Source: Halomonas litopenaei
Lineage (GTDB): Bacteria; Pseudomonadota; Gammaproteobacteria; Pseudomonadales; Halomonadaceae
NCBI RefSeq assembly: GCF_017303055.1
Contig: NZ_JAEKJT010000007.1
Span: 243,665-307,664 of the forward strand
Length of the DNA stretch: 64,000 nucleotides
Reading direction: 5' to 3'
The position numbers and the translations under genes were made by a program. This document shows, one piece after another, positions 17,069 to 25,412 of this stretch; within the stretch, counting starts at the first letter, position 1, and each line of letters starts with the position of its first letter. The notes below the pieces were generated by a model. It made no database searches and was not told the origin of the DNA. It worked only from the letters and a program-made list of their open reading frames with translations.

Positions 17069-18535
17069 ATGCAGGAAAGACAGGTCGATATCGCAATTAT
17101 CGGTGCAGGAAGCGCCGGACTCGGCGCCTGGCACGCAGCCCGCCAGCACACCGACAAGCTGGTGCTGATCGAGTCGGGGGCATTCGGCACGACATGTGCG
17201 CGGGTGGGATGCATGCCGTCGAAACTGCTGATATCGGCAGCCGATGTGGCGCACCAAGCCAACGACGCCGAAGGCTTCGGTATCAAGGTCAGCGGTGTCA
17301 GCGTCGATGGCCGGGCAGTGATGGAACGCTTGAGACGTGAGCGCGACCGCTTCGTAGGCAGCGTGATGTCGTCAATGTCCCGCATCGAGGACGAAGATCG
17401 CATCCTGGGAGCGGCCCGCTTTGAAGATGCCACCACGCTGGTGGTGGGCGAGCACACGCGCATCAAGGCCAAGCGCATTGTCATTGCCACCGGCTCTCGC
17501 CCTTCCTGGCCCGATTTCCTCAATGGTGCAGGTGACCGACTGATCATCAATGACGACCTGTTCGAGTGGCAGGATCTACCGGAGTCGGTGGTGGTCTTTG
17601 GTCCCGGCGTCATCGGGCTTGAGCTGGGCCAGGCGCTCAGTCATCTGGGCGTCAGGGTGCGCATGTTCGGCGTGGGTGGGGCGATTGGTCCGCTGGGTGA
17701 CCCTGAGCTCAAGCAGGTAGCCGACAGGACTTTCAATGACGACTTCCCGCTGGATCCGGACGCCACGGTCAAACGCGTAGCGCGTGAGGGAGACCAGGTG
17801 GTGGTGACCTTCCACTGCCGCGACAGCGACACCGAAAAGAGCGAACGTTTCGACTACCTGCTGGCCGCCACGGGACGCAGACCGAATGTGGATCGCCTGG
17901 ACCTTCACAAGACGGGGCTCGAGCTTAACGAGCGCGGTGTACCGCTGTTTGACCGGCTTACCATGCAGTGTCGCTTTGATGACGGCCAAGCGGCTCCCAT
18001 CTTTATCGCCGGCGATGCCAATCAGGACCTGCCCTTGCTGCACGAGGCCTCCGATGAAGGACGTATCGCTGGAGACAATGCTGGTCGCTACCCGGAGATC
18101 CGAGCCGGGCGGCGACGCACACCGTTGGCAGTTGTCTTTACCGATCCACAGATGGCAAGCGCGGGGATGGGCTACGCTGAATTGAAGCGTCGGGATGAAC
18201 ACCTGAGCAACGTGGCCATCGGAGAGGTCTCCTTTGAGGATCAGGGACGCTCCACAGTGATGCGTCAGAACCGGGGCAAGCTGCGGCTCTACGCTGAACA
18301 CGGCACAGGAATTCTCCTCGGCGCGGAAATGTTCGGCCCTCGGGCGGAACACCTGGGCCACCTGCTGGCCTGGTCCATCGACCAACGACTGACCGTTGAC
18401 CGTCTGCTGGAAATGCCTTTCTACCATCCGGTGGTGGAGGAAGGCCTGAGAACTGCGCTGAGGGATCTGAATGTCAGCCTGCGCAGAGGTCCAGCCATCA
18501 CCGAGCGCTGCCTGGAATGCGGCCCCGGGGCTTGA
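17069..18535 (+). CDS. Dihydrolipoamide dehydrogenase-like flavoprotein disulfide reductase
   Basis: Class I pyridine-nucleotide-disulfide oxidoreductase. FAD-binding GAGSAGLGAW at residues 12-21, redox-active cysteines Cys43 and Cys48 in CARVGCMPSK, NAD(P)-binding VVFGPGVIGLELGQALSHLG, second FAD site FIAGDANQDLPLLHEA, and the C-terminal FYHPVVEEGLRTALRD with the active His-Glu pair. ATG 17069 has AAGGAGA just upstream. 488 residues. It stands alone, not beside pyruvate or oxoglutarate dehydrogenase genes, so it may serve another redox role. A CBS-domain gene follows 25 bases later. Confidence 0.87.
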   Translation: MQERQVDIAIIGAGSAGLGAWHAARQHTDKLVLIESGAFGTTCARVGCMPSKLLISAADVAHQANDAEGFGIKVSGVSVDGRAVMERLRRERDRFVGSVMSSMSRIEDEDRILGAARFEDATTLVVGEHTRIKAKRIVIATGSRPSWPDFLNGAGDRLIINDDLFEWQDLPESVVVFGPGVIGLELGQALSHLGVRVRMFGVGGAIGPLGDPELKQVADRTFNDDFPLDPDATVKRVAREGDQVVVTFHCRDSDTEKSERFDYLLAATGRRPNVDRLDLHKTGLELNERGVPLFDRLTMQCRFDDGQAAPIFIAGDANQDLPLLHEASDEGRIAGDNAGRYPEIRAGRRRTPLAVVFTDPQMASAGMGYAELKRRDEHLSNVAIGEVSFEDQGRSTVMRQNRGKLRLYAEHGTGILLGAEMFGPRAEHLGHLLAWSIDQRLTVDRLLEMPFYHPVVEEGLRTALRDLNVSLRRGPAITERCLECGPGA

Positions 18536-18560
18536 CGGTCAAGCACACAGGAGAGCGGCT

Positions 18561-18983
18561 ATGCCACACAAGGCACCTCCATCTATCGTCCGCGACATCA
18601 TGTCGAAGGACTGCTACCGCGTCAGCGGCCAGACGTCCATCTCTACCCTCGCGGAAGGACTGGCGCTGCATCGATTGCCAGGTGCACCGGTCGTGGATAG
18701 CGGCGACCACCTTGTCGGCTTCATTTCGGAGCAGGACGTACTCGGCAAGGTGATAGAAAGCCTGTATCTGGACCATGAAGCCCCGCTGGTCAGTGAACTG
18801 ATGCGCAACGAAGTCCTTTCAGTGTCACCCACCAAGAGCATCGTCGACCTGGCCCAGGAAATGCTCGGTGCTAAGCCCAAGGTCTACCCGGTGACCGAAC
18901 AGGGCCGGCTCGTCGGCATCGTGACACGTCGCGACGTGCTTAACGCGGTGCTATCGATGCGTCGTCATCAACGTAGCGCCTGA
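18561..18983 (+). CDS. Two-CBS-domain protein
   Basis: Stand-alone tandem CBS protein of 140 residues: CBS1 about 8-65 (VRDIMSKDCYRVSGQTSI, RLPGAPVVDSGDHLVGFISEQDVL), CBS2 about 75-135 (VSELMRNEVLSVSPTKSI, YPVTEQGRLVGIVTRRDVL). Such modules bind adenine nucleotides or SAM and act as sensors. GGAG lies before ATG 18561; an upstream in-frame start would overlap the flavoprotein gene. Position 25 bases after that gene suggests one transcript. Confidence 0.88.
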   Translation: MPHKAPPSIVRDIMSKDCYRVSGQTSISTLAEGLALHRLPGAPVVDSGDHLVGFISEQDVLGKVIESLYLDHEAPLVSELMRNEVLSVSPTKSIVDLAQEMLGAKPKVYPVTEQGRLVGIVTRRDVLNAVLSMRRHQRSA

Positions 18984-19327
18984 CGCACTTGCTGACTGTC
19001 CTCTTCCCCTGCTGGGTCGCCCCTGTGGGGGGAGAGGGTTTCAGTCCCCCATCGCAGCCCCACGAAAGATGGCGTGCTGCTTGCTCGGCCCTTCGTTTCT
19101 CGCCCTTCCTTTCTCCCCCCAGACCTTCTCGCCCAGACCTTGGCGCCAAACCAGCCCCTGATGCCTTGAGCAACGTCTTATGGCAGGACTCATACCAGTC
19201 TATTATCCTGTCGTCCGGCTGTGCGCAGAAGGCTGCTCGCCCCTCGTCTCCCGCCATTCGCGCCAGGCCCTTGGTTATAAGCCCTTGGCCAGCCAACCTT
19301 GGTGTCTGTCGACCTGCCGTCGGCGCA

Positions 19328-19345
19328 CGCCCGTAGCTCAGCTGG
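19328..19345 (+). pseudogene. 5' fragment of a tRNA gene (tRNA-Arg-like)
   Basis: CGCCCGTAGCTCAGCTGG matches positions 2-19 of a typical gammaproteobacterial tRNA-Arg (acceptor 5' strand, then D-arm with the A-box TAGCTCAGCTGG). After the GG the D-loop, anticodon and T-arms are missing and the sequence passes directly into an A-tract and hairpin. The assignment to Arg rests on memory of the tRNA consensus; several tRNAs share this 5' part. Confidence 0.55.
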
Positions 19346-19348
19346 CGC

Positions 19349-19379
19349 AAAAAAAACGCCCCATGGAAGCCATGGGGCG
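19349..19379 (-). terminator. Strong Rho-independent terminator (minus strand)
   Basis: Perfect 10-bp stem pairing 19357-19366 with 19370-19379, loop of 3 bases, followed on the minus strand by eight Ts (19349-19356). This is the strongest intrinsic terminator in the window by appearance. Confidence 0.88.
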
Positions 19380-19460
19380 CAACGATCGATTTAGCAAACC
19401 AGATCAACACTGCTAACGACTGCCATCGCGCATGCTGTCTGTACCACATATGACAGTCGT
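19349..19460 (-). ncRNA. Candidate small RNA with three stem-loops
   Basis: Read on the minus strand: an 11-bp stem (19450-19460 with 19416-19426, one G-U pair), a 6-bp stem (19411-19416 with 19391-19396) and a terminator hairpin of 10 bp with 3-base loop, then eight Ts. No protein frame on the minus strand upstream looks real, so the terminator seems to end a short non-coding transcript of roughly 110-150 nt. I could not identify a convincing promoter; the 5' end is a guess. It does not match any small RNA I know by sequence. Confidence 0.45.
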
Positions 19461-19846
19461 CACCAGAAAAGTTCTCCTTTCACCAGAATTTTTTTTTCCT
19501 GCTTTCTGGCAAAACCAGCACAGAAACGCACGAACGGACCTCACCCTCCCCTCCCACTGCGTACTCAGACCATGGTAGATGGCGACATCAACGCCGCTAT
19601 AAAGGGCTTACCCGCCGACGCTCCTGGGGGGTGATCTCCACCGCTGCGACGGGCGGTTACCCATCGTTCGTATCGCGAGACGCCAACACCAGCGCAGGTG
19701 GGCACTAACACAGGTGGGTATCAACGCAGGCGGGCAGAGACGCCCCCTGCGCCGTTTCGTTGCCGGCGCCCAGAGCGGAGCGCACAGCGGCAGAACACGG
19801 CTCAGCGCCCAGGGTTGACGACACGGCACAAAGACGGCTATGTTCC

Positions 19847-19878
19847 ATTTATCGAACGTTCTATTTATCGAACGCTCT
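19847..19878. repeat. Two tandem 16-bp direct repeats upstream of the azl regulator
   Basis: ATTTATCGAACGTTCT (19847-19862) is followed directly by ATTTATCGAACGCTCT (19863-19878), 15 of 16 identical. They end about 95 bases before the regulator ATG. Further CGAACG-like pieces follow near 19890-19915. Phased direct repeats of this kind suggest binding sites, perhaps for the adjacent Xre-cupin regulator. Confidence 0.6.
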
Positions 19879-19974
19879 AGCCTTCGAGCGCCCAGGTGAC
19901 GAACGCTTCGTTGAGCGAACACTGTAACGTCACAGTGAACCATCCATCGAGCGATCGCCTAATGGAACGCGCCC

Positions 19975-20541
19975 ATGATTGACGACCACCTCCGCCTGGA
20001 CCCCATGCCGGAAGCCTCTATCGACGCTGAGGCCCTGGGTCGCCACCTTCAGCAGTTGCGGGAAACCCGAGGCTGGTCCTTGTCACGTCTCGCTAACGAC
20101 GCAGGGATTGCTAAATCGAATCTGTGCCGTCTGGAGCAGGGAAACGGTAATCCCACGCTGGATACCCTCTGGCGACTGGCGGCACAGTTGGAGGTGCCTT
20201 TCGGCACGCTGATCAAGCCCGTCACTGCTGTACTCGACGACCAAGGCGTGCAGATCCAATTGATCGACCAGGGACACGACCGCCCCAGTGTCGATGTCTA
20301 CTGGATGCACCTGGACGCTCAGGTAGAACGCTGGAGTCTCGGTCACCCCAAAGGCGTTAGAGAGACCATCACCGTGATCTCGGGCAGCCTCTGCACCGGC
20401 GCAGAGGCACTGACAAGGACGCTAGCACCCGGCGACAGCCACAGCTTTGCTGCAGACGGCCCTCACCTGTACGCCACCGAGGATCAAGCCTCTTCGGCAA
20501 TCGTCACCATCGTCTACCCATCAAGGACTGTACCGACATGA
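19975..20541 (+). CDS. Xre-family regulator with C-terminal cupin domain
   Basis: Helix-turn-helix at about residues 15-70 (LRETRGWSLSRLANDAGIAKSNLCRLEQGNGNPTLDTLWRLA as landmark) followed by a cupin-like beta-barrel (about 110-185) that probably binds a small ligand. 188 residues. Its stop overlaps the azlC start by ATGA, so it is the first gene of a regulator-azlC-azlD operon and likely autoregulated; two direct repeats lie upstream. No good ribosome-binding site is visible at ATG 19975. Confidence 0.87.
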   Translation: MIDDHLRLDPMPEASIDAEALGRHLQQLRETRGWSLSRLANDAGIAKSNLCRLEQGNGNPTLDTLWRLAAQLEVPFGTLIKPVTAVLDDQGVQIQLIDQGHDRPSVDVYWMHLDAQVERWSLGHPKGVRETITVISGSLCTGAEALTRTLAPGDSHSFAADGPHLYATEDQASSAIVTIVYPSRTVPT

Positions 20542-21263
20542 CGACCACCTCTCCCCCGTTGACCGCGAGCGCCTGGCTGGTCGGGGTACGCGAAGCCATT
20601 CCGCTGCTGGGTGGTTACATTCCCATCGCTATCTCCTTTGGGCTGGTGGCCGTACAGGCTGGCTTCACTACATGGGAAGCCGTCGCCATCTCGACGCTGA
20701 TCTACGCCGGAGCGTCCCAGTTTGTCTTTGTCGGCATGGCAGCAGCAGGAGCTCCGCTGTGGCTGGTGGTCGGGATGACACTGCTGATCAACCTGCGCCA
20801 CGTGGTCTACGCACCCAATCTGGCGGCTCATATGTCTTCCAGCCGATGGTGGCCTGCGCTGATGCATGGCCTGACCGATCAAGTCTTTGCATTGGCATTG
20901 ACACGCTTGCCACAGTTGCCCAGCGAGCAGAGGCTGGGCTGGTACAGCGGTGCGGCGCTGCTCGCCTGGTTCGCCTGGATTGCCGGAACTGCCGCTGGCG
21001 CGATAGGAGGAGAGTGGGTCGTCCAGCGCTGGCCATTGCTCGGTGAGGTAATGCCGTTCGCCTTGCCGGCTCTGTTTCTGGTTCTGGTAGCGCCCCGCAT
21101 GAGCAACTTTCGCTGGGCCTGCGCCACCATTGTTACCGTGCTTGCCGGTCTTGCCCTCGCCCTTGGCGGGATTGCCAATGCGGGTATCCCCTTGGCCGCC
21201 TTGACTGGCGCGCTGTGCTTCTACACCGTCAAGCATGCCCCCACCCGGAGACGCTGCGCATGA
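20538..21263 (+). CDS. azlC: AzlC-family branched-chain amino acid exporter, large subunit
   Basis: Inner-membrane protein of 241 residues with about six to seven helices. Landmarks: GVREAIPLLGGYIPIAISFGLVAVQAG and YAGASQFVFVGMAAAGAPL, and LRHVVYAP, typical of AzlC/YgaZ. Together with AzlD it forms a two-component exporter of branched-chain amino acids or analogues. Overlaps the regulator gene upstream and azlD downstream by ATGA. Confidence 0.9.
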   Translation: MTTTSPPLTASAWLVGVREAIPLLGGYIPIAISFGLVAVQAGFTTWEAVAISTLIYAGASQFVFVGMAAAGAPLWLVVGMTLLINLRHVVYAPNLAAHMSSSRWWPALMHGLTDQVFALALTRLPQLPSEQRLGWYSGAALLAWFAWIAGTAAGAIGGEWVVQRWPLLGEVMPFALPALFLVLVAPRMSNFRWACATIVTVLAGLALALGGIANAGIPLAALTGALCFYTVKHAPTRRRCA

Positions 21264-21601
21264 GCATGGAACTCTGGCTGGCCGTCGCCGCCACCACCGT
21301 CGGTACCCTGCTGATGCGCATGCTGCCGCTCATCTGGATGCGCAAACGTCTGTCGCGTTCAAGCGCTGAAGCGGGCGTCGATACGTTGCCACAGTGGCTG
21401 TCTGTACTGGGGCCTCTGATGATCGCTGCCGTGCTGGGTGTGTCGCTTGCACCGAGCCAGAACACCCTGGCTGGCTGGACCGCTACCCTGCTGGGAGTCC
21501 TGGCGACCTTGATCACCTGGCGTCGGACTCGATCCCTTGGCTGGCCAGTCGCCGTGGGCGTCGCGGCCTATGGCGCAACGTTACTGTTGTCGGGGCTGTA
21601 A
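21260..21601 (+). CDS. azlD: AzlD-family branched-chain amino acid exporter, small subunit
   Basis: Small membrane partner of AzlC (YgaH type), 113 residues with about four helices: ELWLAVAATTVGTLLMRMLPL at the start, then WLSVLGPLMIAAVLGVSL. ATG 21260 overlaps the azlC stop (ATGA) and has CGGAG upstream; an earlier in-frame start lies within azlC. No terminator is evident after it. Confidence 0.88.
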   Translation: MSMELWLAVAATTVGTLLMRMLPLIWMRKRLSRSSAEAGVDTLPQWLSVLGPLMIAAVLGVSLAPSQNTLAGWTATLLGVLATLITWRRTRSLGWPVAVGVAAYGATLLLSGL

Positions 21602-21880
21602 CGCGGTCGGCCAAGCAGCGCACTGCCTTGACGCCAACCCTATATCTTCTTCCTAACCATGACTAATGCTTAAGCATGAATCACTTCATTTATCTAATAC
21701 TTTAGCAGCACAGCCAAAGCGTGAGTCACAGCATCGCCACCGATGACGTTTGCAACGTTTACGCGTGATTTTTCCCTGATATGCCCTAAATAACTGACAT
21801 ATCGAGAGAAAAGTCCTTCAGACCTGCGCCCTGCCGCCGATACCTCGGAAGCATCCCCTTTTCGCTTCCGAGGCTTTCCC

Positions 21881-23134
21881 ATGGTTCTGGCAAGAAGAAC
21901 AAGCGCGCTGCGATATGCGCTCAACAGCCACACCGCCTGCATCACCTTCCTCCCGAACGGCACCATCCTTGACGCCAGCGCCCACTTTCTCAGCACGGTT
22001 GGCTATCGGCTCGAGCAGGTCAAAGGGCAGCATCACCGCATGTTATGTCCTGACAGTGTGGTGTCATCGCCTTCCTATCAGGCGTTCTGGCAAGCACTGG
22101 CCAACGGCAAGCCTGCCAGCGGTACCTTCGAGCGCATCGATGCCGACGGTAATACGCTCTGGCTAGAGGCAAGCTACCTGCCCATCAAGAACCGCCGGGG
22201 TAAGGTGAAGCGCATTCTCAAGATCGCCAGCAACGTCACTCGGCAACGGCTTTCAGCGGCCGGCCAAAGTGCCATTCTCGACGCCCTGGATGGCTCCATG
22301 GCGATGATCGAATTCACTCCCGATGGCTATATCACCAACGCCAACACCAACTTCCTGTCGGCAATGGGTTACACGCTCGAGGAGATTCAGGGCCAGCATC
22401 ACCGCATGTTCTGTGACGACGCCTTTTACCTTGAGTACCCACACTTCTGGCAGGAGCTAAGCAGCAACCACTACAAACAGGGAAGGTTCCAGCGGTTCAC
22501 TGCCACGGGGCAGCCCATCTGGCTGGAGGCCACCTACAACCCTGTGACCGATGCAGCAGGCAGGGTATGTCGCATCATCAAATTCGCCACCGATATTACC
22601 CGAGCGGTGGCAACCGAGGATGCTGCGAGAGCTGCTGCACAAGCGGCTCGCGTCACGGCGAAGCAGACCGAGTCGATTGCCGCAGGAGGGCTTGAGCAGC
22701 TCCAGCAAGCGGTAGCCGCTGCCCGGCAGGCCAGCTCGGATATCAAGGCAACCCAGGCCATCGTGATCGCTTTAGAGGAACAGACGCGAGCGATCAACGC
22801 CATTACGGCATCTATTTCCTCCATCGCACATCAAACCAACCTGCTGGCCCTTAACGCCGCCGTGGAAGCCGCAAGAGCAGGCGACCACGGTAAGGGGTTT
22901 GCCGTGGTCGCCCAGGAAGTTCGCTCACTCTCCCAGGGGTCTACCCAGGCGGCATCGAGAATCGCCGACGTACTCCACGAAAACAACGAGCGGATACGCC
23001 TCGCCAGCAAGAAGATGACCGAGATCGTCAGTGTAAGTGAATCGAGTCAAGCGAGCGTCAGCGACGCCCAGCAGGTCATTGAGGAGATCATGGAGGGTGC
23101 TCGTCGCATTTCCACTGCGGTAAGTGCGCTCTAA
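21881..23134 (+). CDS. Soluble PAS-PAS-methyl-accepting chemotaxis protein (BdlA-like)
   Basis: Two PAS domains (about 12-120 and 132-245; repeated GYxLEQ/EIxGQHHRMxC motifs suggest internal duplication) followed by a chemoreceptor signalling domain with the conserved tip [30 protein letters not shown]. No membrane segment or signal peptide, so it is cytoplasmic. The 417 residues and the layout match P. aeruginosa BdlA, a biofilm dispersion protein, and also resemble other Aer-type receptors. GAGG lies 7 bases before ATG 21881. It stands alone with no che genes nearby. C-terminal pentapeptide for CheR tethering is absent. Confidence 0.87.
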   Translation: MVLARRTSALRYALNSHTACITFLPNGTILDASAHFLSTVGYRLEQVKGQHHRMLCPDSVVSSPSYQAFWQALANGKPASGTFERIDADGNTLWLEASYLPIKNRRGKVKRILKIASNVTRQRLSAAGQSAILDALDGSMAMIEFTPDGYITNANTNFLSAMGYTLEEIQGQHHRMFCDDAFYLEYPHFWQELSSNHYKQGRFQRFTATGQPIWLEATYNPVTDAAGRVCRIIKFATDITRAVATEDAARAAAQAARVTAKQTESIAAGGLEQLQQAVAAARQASSDIKATQAIVIALEEQTRAINAITASISSIAHQTNLLALNAAVEAARAGDHGKGFAVVAQEVRSLSQGSTQAASRIADVLHENNERIRLASKKMTEIVSVSESSQASVSDAQQVIEEIMEGARRISTAVSAL

Positions 23135-23362
23135 CCATCATAGAACCTGGCGAAGCGGCCTTGAGCCCTTTGCCAGGCATTCTGTCAGCCATCCCATCAG
23201 TAAAAGGGACCCTCAGGGGCCACATCCTGCATGCTGGAACAGGACCGCATATCGGCAACATCGGCGGCAAGATCGACGACAAAGGCGACTCTCGCGTCAG
23301 CCATATAGCGACCAGGCGGTCGCGGTGATGATAGGCCGGAGCCGGCATGCCCCGTCTTTTTC

Positions 23363-23391
23363 TTGCAGGCTTAAGCAACTGAGTTTACTAT
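23363..23391 (+). promoter_or_regulatory. Possible promoter of tRNA-Gly
   Basis: TTGCAG (23363-23368), 17-base spacer and TACTAT (23386-23391), 12 bases before the mature tRNA 5' end. Both boxes deviate from consensus but position is right. Confidence 0.45.
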
Positions 23392-23403
23392 CGAAACCGC
23401 CTT

Positions 23404-23477
23404 GCGGGTGTAGCTCAATGGTAGAGCAGAAGCTTCCCAAGCTTAAGACGAGGGTTCGATTCCCTTCACCCGCTCCA
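23404..23477 (+). tRNA. tRNA-Gly (anticodon CCC)
   Basis: Complete cloverleaf: 7-bp acceptor stem GCGGGTG/CACCCGC, D-arm GCTC/GAGC, anticodon loop TTCCCAA giving anticodon CCC, T-arm AGGGT-TCGATTC-CCTTC (last pair wobbles) and encoded CCA. The outermost anticodon-stem pair appears to be G-A, otherwise canonical. It lies at the left border of a phage-derived island, a common integration spot, but no second copy of its 3' end was found. Confidence 0.93.
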
Positions 23478-23911
23478 GCGCCCTCGTCCTCCCGGTCCTC
23501 TCGCACCACCTCTTACCTTGTTTAACCAACACCTCGCTATTGGCAAAAAGCAGCGCTTCGTTTGCACGACTCCGCAGTGTCTACCGAACGCCTTTCCGGC
23601 ATTATTGAGTCATCAATGTCCCCTCGCCCAGGCAGCTGTGATGTCGCCAATCTTCCTGGCATGCATCATCTTTCCCTGCAACACCTCGCAACGAATGGCA
23701 GTTCCTTGAACCAAATAATAGTGAAGGCCCCATCATTCCTACCGTACCGATGCCTGCCACTCGACTAGCATATTCAAGAAATGTGCTGGCCGCCCCCTTC
23801 CGTTATATGCTTGTTCTCCCAAAATCCGTCTCTTAATATCCAATAACACCAATGTTTGACAACACCTTTTCTCGGCAACGTTGAATGACGACCTATCGGA
23901 AGGGGAAAGAT
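23478..23911. other. AT-richer intergenic region after tRNA-Gly
   Basis: About 430 bases of visibly lower GC than the backbone, with no convincing gene. The base composition shifts here, marking the left side of the phage-derived island. TTGACA-like sequence occurs at about 23856-23861 but without a good -10 partner for the downstream regulator. Confidence 0.5.
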
Positions 23912-24307
23912 ATGAGTGATCAAAACATAAAAGACGCCAGATCACATCTTCGTGAACGCGTACAGGCTCTCGTGCTTGATGCGATGCATCGCCATGGCTG
24001 GAGTCAGGCAGAGCTGGCTCGCAAGGCAAATATGCCAAGAAATTGCATCAGCCTTTATGCCAGAGGAAAGTCTATACCCAGTAGTGAGTATGCAACACGT
24101 CTGGCAAAGGTTCTTGCAGTAACACCGGGCGAACTCACCGGCATTACACAGGCTGATGAAAAAGCGCCGCACGCCGAGTGGATTGATATACGAAACACAG
24201 AGAATGGCTATTACTTGCTATCCTTTCAGAAAGAGCTGACCGCCTCACAGCTGACTCAGTTTCTGGAGCTGATCGACAAGATTGATCAGAGAAAAGGGGC
24301 GACATGA
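23912..24307 (+). CDS. Xre-family phage-type regulator
   Basis: 131 residues. The helix-turn-helix lies near residues 20-75 (HGWSQAELARKANMPRNCIS, then PSSEYATRLAKVLAVTPGEL), followed by a short C-terminal part of unknown fold. GGAAGGGG stands 7 bases before ATG 23912; a start 27 bases upstream lacks a site. It faces the leftward endolysin-holin-tailspike genes and may repress them. Codon use and GC are lower than in flanking chromosomal genes, in line with phage origin. Confidence 0.8.
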   Translation: MSDQNIKDARSHLRERVQALVLDAMHRHGWSQAELARKANMPRNCISLYARGKSIPSSEYATRLAKVLAVTPGELTGITQADEKAPHAEWIDIRNTENGYYLLSFQKELTASQLTQFLELIDKIDQRKGAT

Positions 24308-24341
24308 CACATGTAGCCCCTGGCGCGTTATCGTGTAACGA

Positions 24342-24803
24342 CTATAAGGGATAGTACTCCCATGGAAGCTGAAAATGCGGCCCATCCTTGAGACTCTTCC
24401 AGTCCCCTCCCCACTCAACGGGTACGCCCAGCCGCGAGGAAGAGGCTTTCATTGCGTCAGCAATCGCCCGATAGTCGGGCCACTCCCAAGAGGCGCGGCC
24501 ATCCTTGAGTGCCACAAGATCTACAGCATGCCCGGTAAGATGCCGGCTATTGAGCGTCTTCGTCACCCCCAATGCCAATAACGCCCGCTGTCTCTCCAGC
24601 GTTCGAACGCCTTCATTCACAAAGAAATCAATCTGACTTAGCGTAATGCAGCGGTACACCAACGCTTGCAGGTCAGGATGAACACCGGCAAGGTTGTCGA
24701 CACTCCGCTTCCCAAGCGAAAAACCGGAAGGCCTGTCGTGCTGCCCAGCGTTGTAGTCACTACTTCCTTTGGTATTTCTGCTATTTCTCTCTAATGTCGT
24801 CAT
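24342..24803 (-). CDS. M15-family peptidoglycan endopeptidase (phage endolysin)
   Basis: Zinc L-alanyl-D-glutamate or D-Ala-D-Ala-type peptidase like the phage T5 endolysin. Zinc and catalytic motifs: SRHLTGHAVDLVA (first His and Asp ligands) and DGPHFQLPW (third ligand His). The N-terminal FSLGKRSVDNLAGVHPDLQALV is typical of phage M15C enzymes. Of two adjacent ATGs (24806, 24803) I took 24803 because AGGTGG lies 7 bases upstream. About 153 residues, no signal peptide, so release would need the holin encoded upstream. Confidence 0.87.
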   Translation of the reverse strand: MTTLERNSRNTKGSSDYNAGQHDRPSGFSLGKRSVDNLAGVHPDLQALVYRCITLSQIDFFVNEGVRTLERQRALLALGVTKTLNSRHLTGHAVDLVALKDGRASWEWPDYRAIADAMKASSSRLGVPVEWGGDWKSLKDGPHFQLPWEYYPL

Positions 24804-25020
24804 CATGACACCACCTGCTATCACCGTATCACTTACATACAAAAAACTCATTCAAGATCACTTTTTAGCATTACCGTACCACTCGAACATTATCACCTCA
24901 TCAATCACTGCGCTGTGTGCCGTCGGCTTCAAACATGTAACCAGGAAGTCCTCGATCACACGACACCAGTACGTTAGCCCTAGATTGGCTGTCGACGGTT
25001 ATCATGGCTAACCATGCAAA

Positions 25021-25320
25021 CTACTTGACGACCATACGCTCGATCAGATGAATCGCCCACCGGCCGATAAAGGATGGACCGACTCTTCCTAACATCACCG
25101 CCACAGCGATTTCTGTCCAATTCTTGAGATAGAAGTAATCACTTAATCCTATACTTACGACCACTAACAGGATCCCACCGCAGACTTCCGTTGCAACAAG
25201 AGGCACATTTAACTTGGTAATGTCTCTTTTGCGAAAGCTATCCAACCATCTGACGATGGAACCAAGCGCTACCGCGCCGCTGGTATAAAGCAGCATCACC
25301 GCATCATGAGTTCCATCCAT
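25021..25320 (-). CDS. Holin-like small membrane protein
   Basis: 99 residues with a short N-terminus (MDGTHDAVMLLYTSGAVALG), a charged middle (RWLDSFRKRDITKL) and one or two further hydrophobic segments, ending in a basic tail. Size, topology and position between a tailspike gene and an endolysin gene support a phage holin; similar in layout to the phage holin families with three segments. Sequence similarity alone would not prove it. Confidence 0.65.
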   Translation of the reverse strand: MDGTHDAVMLLYTSGAVALGSIVRWLDSFRKRDITKLNVPLVATEVCGGILLVVVSIGLSDYFYLKNWTEIAVAVMLGRVGPSFIGRWAIHLIERMVVK

Positions 25321-25412
25321 TTTTGATATTCCTGAGGTTCGTCCAACCCAGATGCCTCAGACGTGCAGCGGGCAGCCATCACCTGTCAGGTGGCGACTGC
25401 CCCTCCGTCTAG

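Larger units (their letters stand above)
18984..19974. other. Long non-coding stretch with tRNA fragment, candidate small RNA and direct repeats
   Basis: Nearly 1 kb without a credible protein gene between the CBS gene and the azl regulator. Open frames on both strands here have atypical composition for the neighbourhood and no recognisable family. The stretch holds an 18-base match to the 5' end of tRNA-Arg (19328-19345), a minus-strand structured region ending in a strong terminator (19349-19460), a 9-T tract within CCAGAA/TTCTGG (19483-19508) and two 16-bp direct repeats (19847-19878). See separate entries. Confidence 0.7.

Noticed and set aside
18940..19449. 169-codon minus-strand frame (and a plus-strand frame at 18989-19336)
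   Set aside because: Composition and residue pattern do not look like protein; it covers the terminator and tRNA fragment.
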